From NCBI GenBank assembly GCA_024195585.1, contig SWBL01000164.1:44217-108216 (forward strand): DNA of 64,000 bases. Reading direction: 5' to 3'. The translations under genes and the position numbers were made by a program. Below, in pieces: positions 58,131-64,000 of this stretch. Under the pieces are notes generated by a model. That model had not been told where the DNA came from and made no database searches. It was given only the letters and a program-made list of their open reading frames with translations. This stretch comes from Aureobasidium sp. EXF-3400. Lineage: Eukaryota > Ascomycota > Dothideomycetes > Dothideales > Saccotheciaceae. The stretch's first letter is position 1; each line of letters begins with the position of its first letter.

Positions 58131-58742
58131 ATCTGTTAGAACCAGTCTAACTGATCATCTGGTTATGACATACTTCTTGAAGTCTCACGAATCTAATACC
58201 AAGTTACGCGAACGTGTGCCTGAACTATCTCCAAGACAAGATAATAGTTATGACCTGTCATACGCGTGCACCGGAGAATGTACGGTCACACAAGCTTGAA
58301 GTCTCCTCAAGACGATGAAACCTGATCTTTTATAGTGCCCAGAAAATAGGTGCTGCAGACTCCCAGGGCTTGAGCGGTCCATCATCAGCATCGGATAAAC
58401 AGAGCGGGCTGATCCCCCAAACTTCTCCCCACTCTCGGGATAAACATCTCCGCAGAACAAGATCATCCTTCCAGCAGATCTAATCTGTACGATAACGTCA
58501 CGGTTTTCTTTTTCTTGCTTGTCTATCAAGTCTTCACTTTCTCCCGTCGTGAGATCCGGTGTATAATCATACCGAGCCCTACAGGGTGATTGGAGGAATA
58601 AACAGAGGTTAAGAGAAGCCCCTCCTTCCCAGATCGTGCCTGTTGCATTTGACTAGGTCTCGAATTACGAATAAGCTGAGATATATAGGAGTCACAGAAC
58701 AGGTACAGTCTTCTCTTCATAACACTATCTTTCATATCAATA
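58131..58742. promoter_or_regulatory. Intergenic region with TATA element
   Basis: 612 bp between two forward genes. TATATA near 58682-58687 is about 60 bp upstream of the next start codon. No other gene. Confidence 0.4.
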
Positions 58743-59583
58743 ATGGTGTCTTTTATTCGACCTGTCATCTTTCTGCTGTCCCTTCTACCTATTATTGTAT
58801 CTGGTCTACCATCTCCGCGCCACTTCTCTGCTCTCAAACCTGCCTACTTTCTTCTCGCCGGCGATAGCACCACAGCAACACAAAGTGTAGGTGGAGGCGG
58901 CTGGGGCGATGGCTTTTTGAACTTTACCTTGAAGGCAGGCTCCTCAGGACGTAACTACGGACACAACGGTGCCACGACAAAGAGTTTCAGGGAAGGAGGT
59001 GATTGGGATCGCTTGATGACTGAAGCAAAGACGAAGACGACCAACTACACTGTTTATGTAACCATTCAATTTGGACACAACGATCAAAAGGCAACTTCTG
59101 GAGTCAATCTTACGCAGTATAGCGATAACCTGATCGCTTTTGCTAGAGAAGTATCGTCTATCGGTGCTATCCCTGTATGTCACATTTCTTGCATGTCACT
59201 TCTTGCAATATCCTCTAACATCTACTTCCCAGATCTTCGTCACATCCTTGACCCGCCGCAAATACACCACCACCACTCCACCAACCATCATCCAAGACCT
59301 CGCTGCCCAACGCAATCTCACCATCGCCACTGCCCGTACAACTCACTCTAGATACATTGATCTCAACATTGCTTCTGTGGATTACTGTAACGCCATCGGT
59401 CCTGATGCGGCTTGGAAGTATAACTTGAACCCGACGGATTATACGCATCTGAATACATGGGGGAGTGTGGTGTTTGGGAGGTTGGTCAGTGATCTTTTGG
59501 TCAGGAGGTTTGGGGATATTGGGGCTGTGACGGAGAGGAATGGGACGTTGAGTAGGGAGATTTGGGAGGGTGTTGCTGCTTAA
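58743..59583 (+). CDS. Secreted SGNH/GDSL esterase (rhamnogalacturonan acetylesterase-like)
   Basis: Two exons, 58743-59174 and 59233-59583, joined in phase (AIP-IFVTSLTRR); 260 residues. Signal peptide MVSFIRPVIFLLSLLPIIVSG. SGNH blocks: nucleophile FLLAGDSTTA, Gly in GWGDGF, the NGATTKSFR block, Asn in IQFGHNDQK, and a C-terminal Asp/His pair in NPTDYTHLNTWG. This arrangement matches fungal rhamnogalacturonan/pectin acetylesterases of CAZy family CE12. Predicted role: removal of acetyl groups from pectin in plant cell walls, alongside other secreted hydrolases. Several N-x-S/T sites (NFT, NYT, NLT, NGT) suit an extracellular glycoprotein. Confidence 0.9.
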
Positions 59584-59794
59584 GAGGGTAGTTGTATGGG
59601 AGGAAGGATGGGATGGAAAGTAGTGACGTGAGAAGCTCAAATTACATTCACTGAGAAGTGAAAGCGAGGTACCTCTATTCTGAATAAGACTTATCTGAAG
59701 ACTTCATCAACCTCGACCATCCTTTGTTCGACTTTTCCATCTGCATCATCACCATCAACTATCAGCTATCAGCAACTCTCCAAAGCTACCAGCC

Positions 59795-60367
59795 ATGGCC
59801 GACACCAAATTCGCTGAACCTGACCAGGATGGTGCCCCTGAGGGCCTCTGGACTCTCATCAAGCAACTCAGAATCCGCGATCTCGTCAACGCCATCAAGC
59901 AGATCACTCTCGACGATTTCCAGCATCTCGCCAATGTTGCCAGGGGTCGTCCTTTGAACCTCGAGACCTTCACTCTGCTCTGCAAGGAGTACAGCAAGAC
60001 GCGCACTGGTTGTGCCACTCTCATCACAGTTGCCATTGTGGTCTGCACCATCATCTTGGTCTATCCTATGGCCGTTACCTCACCTTTCTTAAACAGTTTG
60101 GGTTTCACCGATGTTGGACCTGCTGCTGGTAAGACGCTTGGCCAGCGACCTTCTCTCCGCTAGCTAATTGATGTGTCCGCAGGATCGCTTGCCGCTGCCG
60201 CTCAGCCAGCCTCCAGTGTTGGCGCGTTCTTCAGCACTCTGCAGAGCGCCGCTATGGCTGGCTATGGAGTTCCTGTCGTCGCTGCCTTCGTTCAGGGAGC
60301 TGTCGTTACCGGTATCATCTTCGCTGCTTACAAGCTGTGGAACATGTACAAGCGCAAGAATTCTTGA
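59795..60367 (+). CDS. IFI6/IFI27-like small membrane protein
   Basis: Two exons, 59795-60128 and 60183-60367, joined through a split Gly codon across a GTAAGA...CAG intron; 172 residues. The first 75 residues are soluble and helical (TLIKQLRIRDLVNAIKQITL), followed by a membrane segment (TLITVAIVVCTIILVYPMAV). The segment after the splice, LGFTDVGPAAGGSLAAAAQ, then SVGAFFSTLQSAAMAGYGVP, resembles the Gly/Ala-rich Ifi-6-16 (ISG12) domain known from animals and also present in some fungi. A last hydrophobic stretch (FVQGAVVTGIIFAAYKLW) ends with a basic KRKNS tail. Function in fungi is unknown; a mitochondrial or ER membrane site is possible. The family assignment rests on pattern recognition only. 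Confidence 0.75.
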
Positions 60368-60922
60368 GCGTCTCACGCAACGGTCGACCTCTCTGTCGCT
60401 CTTAGCAAAGCCAATGGATAGCAAGGAAGGCCAATGTTTTTGGTGATGTACCAAGAAGCAGCTTCACATGCTATCGTCTTTTGCCTCGGCATTTGAAACT
60501 TTACCGAGCTCGGGTGAACAAGCTCCGTCATGGCTTCGCATTCATGTTCAGCAAAAAGTCAAGGAAAGCACAACTCTCTGGGGGTTAGATAGTCAGTGTC
60601 AATAAGAACAACTGCTCTCATCTTCAAGCATTCTCAAACTTCTGACTAACGAGTGGAGCAAAGGGAAAAAGGAGACAAGGTTCTGATACAGAGACATGTA
60701 CCGAAGTTTAGGCGTGATAAAGAGGGAGGGAGCGATGACGGGCACCTTCTTTATCAACAGCCGGCCGACCGAGGAAAGTGCATCTTGTAGCTCTTTCCAT
60801 CTTCCCTTGTCTCGTGATAATTTCCCATCGCCCTCGTGAAGTCCATCAAGTCTCAGTCAAGTCCCACCATATAACCAAAAACTCTGGAAGTCACAGGAAT
60901 AGAATCCTTCTTGCAATACACA
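60368..60922. other. Intergenic region
   Basis: 3' flank of the IFI6-like gene and promoter of PEX11. No gene is seen. Confidence 0.5.
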
Positions 60923-61762
60923 ATGGTCGCAGACGCTCTTATATACCACCCGGCGGTCGCCCACTACAACAAGTTTGTCGCGACGACGAGTGCGTTGAAT
61001 CTCCCAACTTTGCAATGTCTACACTACAGCAAGAACTGACGACTCTATCTCGCAGTGGGTCGCGACAAGGCCCTCCGTCTCGTGCAATACCTCTCCCGCT
61101 TCCTCGCATGGTACACCCTCCGCACCAACAGCCCCCAAGCAACAGTGGTGCAATGGGCCAAGCTCAAGGCCAACCTCGGTCTCGTCCGCAAAGCCATGCG
61201 CATCGGTAAATTCGTCGAGCACTTCCGCGCCGCAGCAAATGCCTACGATGCAAAGTCTCTGGATCCCGTCATCCGTTTCTGCACCACCGGTCGCCAGTTG
61301 GGATACGGAGCTTACATGCTCACTGACACCCTGACATATCTGGATGCTTCGGGTGTGAGGCCCAGTGCTATGGCCAAGAGGATGCAGGTGCAAGCGTACA
61401 AGGCTTGGATGACGGGCTTGTGCTTTAGTGTGTTGAATGGTGTATACACTATTTACAAGAGCAAGAATGAGGAGGCTGCGCAGACGGACAAGGCAGTCGC
61501 TGCTGAGAAGACGGTCGAGGTTAAGAAGTTGCAGCGGTATGTCTTTGATCTCCCATGTTTGGCCCTGGGTAGAAAAGCATCTTTGCTGACCTTTTACAGT
61601 GAGAGAAGTGCTGCTCAGACACAGCTCGTCTCTGACCTTTGCGATCTTTTCATCCCTGTCTCTGCTCTCGGATACATCAATGTCGATGATGGTGTTGTCG
61701 GTCTGGCTGGTGCCGTCAGTTCGTTGATTGGCCTGATGGCTCAATGGAACAAGACCGCTTAG
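60923..61762 (+). CDS. PEX11: Peroxisomal membrane protein Pex11
   Basis: Three exons, 60923-60989, 61056-61536 and 61600-61762, 236 residues. The first intron (GTGCGT...CGCAG) is placed so that VATT-MGRDKALRLVQYLSRF is continuous, the signature start of Pex11 (YNKF...GRDKALR). Further family blocks are RKAMRIGKFVEHFRAA, SVLNGVYTIYKSKNEE and the C-terminal ALGYINVDDGVVGLAGAVSS followed by LIGLMAQWNK. Pex11 has an amphipathic N-terminal helix that tubulates the peroxisome membrane before division by dynamin-like proteins. The length is normal for ascomycetes. Confidence 0.93.
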
Positions 61763-62099
61763 AATGCTGTGGAGCCTTACGATGTGTTCTGATTCCCGTT
61801 GAGACTGCGGCGTTGAGAGTATGACTGCTTCTCAGTTTCCTGTCCAACTAAATTGTTCTCCCTTTTCCTTACGACAACATGTTTGTAGCACTTTCTTGCA
61901 CGCACATCGCACTTCTTCCATCTTTACAGAAATGAGAGCATTGCATGACCTTGATTCAGTCAAACCTGCCTATTGTGAACGATAAAACCCAATGAGTCCC
62001 AAGGAGATAGAGGTAGGACCACGTATAAGGAAGCAAAGAAGACGGAAAAGGCCGTGAATTCGTAGCGATGAGACACCTACTTACCCCTGAACTTCGTTC
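61763..62099. other. Convergent intergenic region
   Basis: 3' flanks of PEX11 (+) and the aldolase (-). No gene is seen. Confidence 0.5.
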
Positions 62100-63025
62100 T
62101 TAGTAGTCGGTGAACAGTCGTGTAGACATGATAGGCCTCGAGTTTCTTCTCTCGCTGTGCACAGGACTCGACTTCCTGTCTTCTTTAGCCTTGCTTTCCT
62201 TCATAATCCACACACCACCACTGCTGCCCAGCCTGCTGGCACCAGCCTTCAGCATTGTGGTGGCATCTTCGATAGTTCTGACACCTCCACTAGCTTTGAC
62301 TTGCATTCTGTGGCGATCGGTACGTCTATCCGCCAAGTGATCGCAAGCAGCTCGCATGAGCCTCACATGCTCGACTTTTGCGCCGTGTCCGAGGAAACCA
62401 GTCGATGTCTTTACAAAGTCGAAATTTGCAGCCGAAGCAATAGCACACGCAGCAACGATATCCCTGGATCCCAATTGGGAAGTCTCAAAGATGAGTTTAA
62501 GGACGGTGGGGTGAGGTGCCATGGAGCGTATGAGTGCAAGTTCGTGGTAGATTTCGCTGTATTCTTGTTGTCTGAGAAGAGGCCAGTTGACGACGACGTC
62601 GAGTTCGTGGGCGCCGGCGGCGAGGGCCATGCGTGTTTCTTGCAGCTTGTAGTATGTGTCTTGGGTGCCTTGGTGGAAGCCGATTACGCTGGCGATTAGG
62701 ACATTGCTTCCTTTGAGGTTGGCATGTGCTTGGGCGACATAATTGGGTCGGACGCAAACGCTCTGTATGCAAGTGTCAGTAAGTGTGGTCAGAAGCAGCA
62801 CCGAGAAGAAGATCATACAGCAAAGTTGGCGACCCTGGCCTCTGCACATAGCTCATCGATTTGCTTGGGGTTTGCGTCCAGTTTGAGCAGCGTGTGGTCG
62901 ATGGTGCGTGCAATGTCGATTCTGTCAATGTCAGGACAGTAGTCTTGCTCGTACACCTGAAGCTCGCGCGCAACATCTGAGATAATAGCACGCCATTCAG
63001 TCTCTGTATATCGTGTTGTTGTCAT
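62100..63025 (-). CDS. Deoxyribose-phosphate aldolase (DeoC)
   Basis: Two exons on the minus strand, 63025-62819 and 62762-62100, joined as NFA-SVCVRPNYV; 289 residues. It is a class I TIM-barrel aldolase with DHTLLKLDANPKQIDELCAEA at the start, IGFHQGTQDTYYKLQE, HELDVVVNWPLL, Schiff-base Lys187 in DFVKTSTGF and the second Lys in VKASGGVRT. It cleaves 2-deoxyribose 5-phosphate to glyceraldehyde 3-phosphate and acetaldehyde. The phosphate-binding tail (LGSSGGVWIM) is present, followed by a basic, non-conserved extension of about 35 residues ending in TRLFTDY. The frame is open farther upstream but without an ATG, so 63025 is the start. Confidence 0.92.
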
Positions 63026-63904
63026 ATTGGCAGGGCTGTGTGGTGGTTGCTGGTCAGTGGTGCCATCTTCTCCTTTTCTCTTGTAGCCGCCCAAAAGACT
63101 GCGCTAGTCATTCTGCATGTGCTACGCATGATCCATCGCGTCATGCCATCTCAAAGCTGCCTGTTGAACGCTGCTTGAATTTGATGCAAGAGCCAGATCT
63201 GATCGATACATAATGTGGTCGAGAGTCGAACAAATGCAAGAGATGGATGCTGATCGTCTTTGAAACAGGACCCGTCTTGACCGTCAAGCACGGTGATGCA
63301 ACATGGCATTACTCTATTTTAAACCCATAGGGCTAGTCTTCACCGGCACTTCACGAACGCTAGTTTCACCGTAGTCACCTAAAAGTTATCAAGCAACAGA
63401 CGAATCAATTCGCATAGCTAGAACCAGGCAAGCAAGGGCAGCCTTCCTCAATAGCATACAAACTCCTCGCTCCTCAACGTAAACCAACGTTAGAAGACAG
63501 GCAGGCAGGAGATGCAATCTCGTCTTGCCCAATGCATCATGTACAGAAGAACAGCAGATTAAAGAAGTAAGAAACTCCATTGAACAATAGCAAAGACCTG
63601 TGAAAAAGGGAAAAACGAAAATAAAAGCCGTAGCTTAGGTGTTGGATATCCGGAACTCCCTTTTGTGACGACAGTGGTCGAGGTTTTTTGGGTCATGAAA
63701 CATGTTGCTTTTTTTTGGGGGGGCGAGAGCGTTTCCCTCTTCTATCCACAATGCGCGCGGCTGACCATTGTTGGCTGTGTGTGCATCTTGATTGGATTCG
63801 CTTGATTGATAATTTGCGTCCGTCCAACTCCTTCGTCCATCATCCACTTCTCGTTACGAAAACCAAAGACATGCTTTTCTTTTTGATTTGGTTCAACGAG
63901 ACGT
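63026..63904. other. Intergenic region
   Basis: Promoter side of the aldolase gene and 3' flank of the eS27 gene. A G8-like homopolymer near 63714-63723 (T then G run) is the only repeat noted. No gene is seen. Confidence 0.45.

Positions 63905-64000
<96 letters not shown>

Overview
The window is nuclear DNA from a filamentous ascomycete (Pezizomycotina). A Dothideomycete such as an Aureobasidium-like or black-yeast relative is my best guess from gene content, but the class is inference. The signs are dense protein-coding genes on both strands, introns of about 48-65 nt with GTAAGT/GTATGT donors and CTGAC-type branch sites, a tRNA gene with an intron, fungus-specific families (PDR-type ABC pump, hybrid histidine kinase, GH16 glucanase, Bud22, Spb4, Pex11) and one clear footprint of RIP-like C:G to T:A mutation. 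I worked out about 31 protein genes (one cut by the window end), one pseudogene and one tRNA. Exon joins were derived by hand from splice signals and reading phase.

Layout, left to right. 0.5-12.3 kb: a long disordered coiled-coil protein, a NEDD8-type cysteine protease (DEN1/NEDP1), the F-box/Sec10-like recycling protein Rcy1, a small uncharacterised protein and an uncharacterised membrane protein. 13-18.4 kb: secreted class-3 lipase, an alpha/beta hydrolase of the homoserine-acetyltransferase type and a sugar transporter. 18.4-20.4 kb is a 2 kb gene-poor gap. 20.4-23.9 kb: an unknown protein divergent from the CSA/ERCC8 WD40 repair factor, then autophagy gene ATG5 (five exons). 24.5-28.1 kb is the odd region: a 268-bp RIP-mutated copy of part of the ABC transporter gene lies directly against the start of a 2-oxoglutarate oxygenase-like gene that carries a stop codon and a frameshift. 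28.8-35.7 kb: small Cys-rich protein, short-chain dehydrogenase and the intact PDR-type ABC pump that matches the RIP-mutated fragment.

37-47 kb: Bud22 (ribosome biogenesis), secreted GH16 glucanase, an unknown one-TM protein, the XPG/Rad13 endonuclease and an intron-containing tRNA-Leu(CAA). 47.9-51.7 kb: a hybrid histidine kinase whose phospho-acceptor histidine codon is completed by a 4-nt micro-exon. 52-64 kb: an RRM protein, a JmjC protein, the DEAD-box helicase Spb4, a TLC-domain membrane protein, an SGNH/GDSL pectin-type esterase, an IFI6/IFI27-like membrane protein, Pex11, deoxyribose-phosphate aldolase, and the last 31 codons of ribosomal protein eS27.

The genes are independent eukaryotic transcription units, not an operon or an obvious biosynthetic cluster. 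Functional pairs occur (CSA and XPG in nucleotide excision repair; Bud22 and Spb4 in ribosome assembly; lipase, GH16 and SGNH esterase as secreted hydrolases), but they are scattered. I found no CRISPR array, no intact transposon and no previously undescribed multi-gene system. The most notable signals are the RIP-marked duplication, the decaying gene next to it, and the 4-nt exon at the kinase active site.
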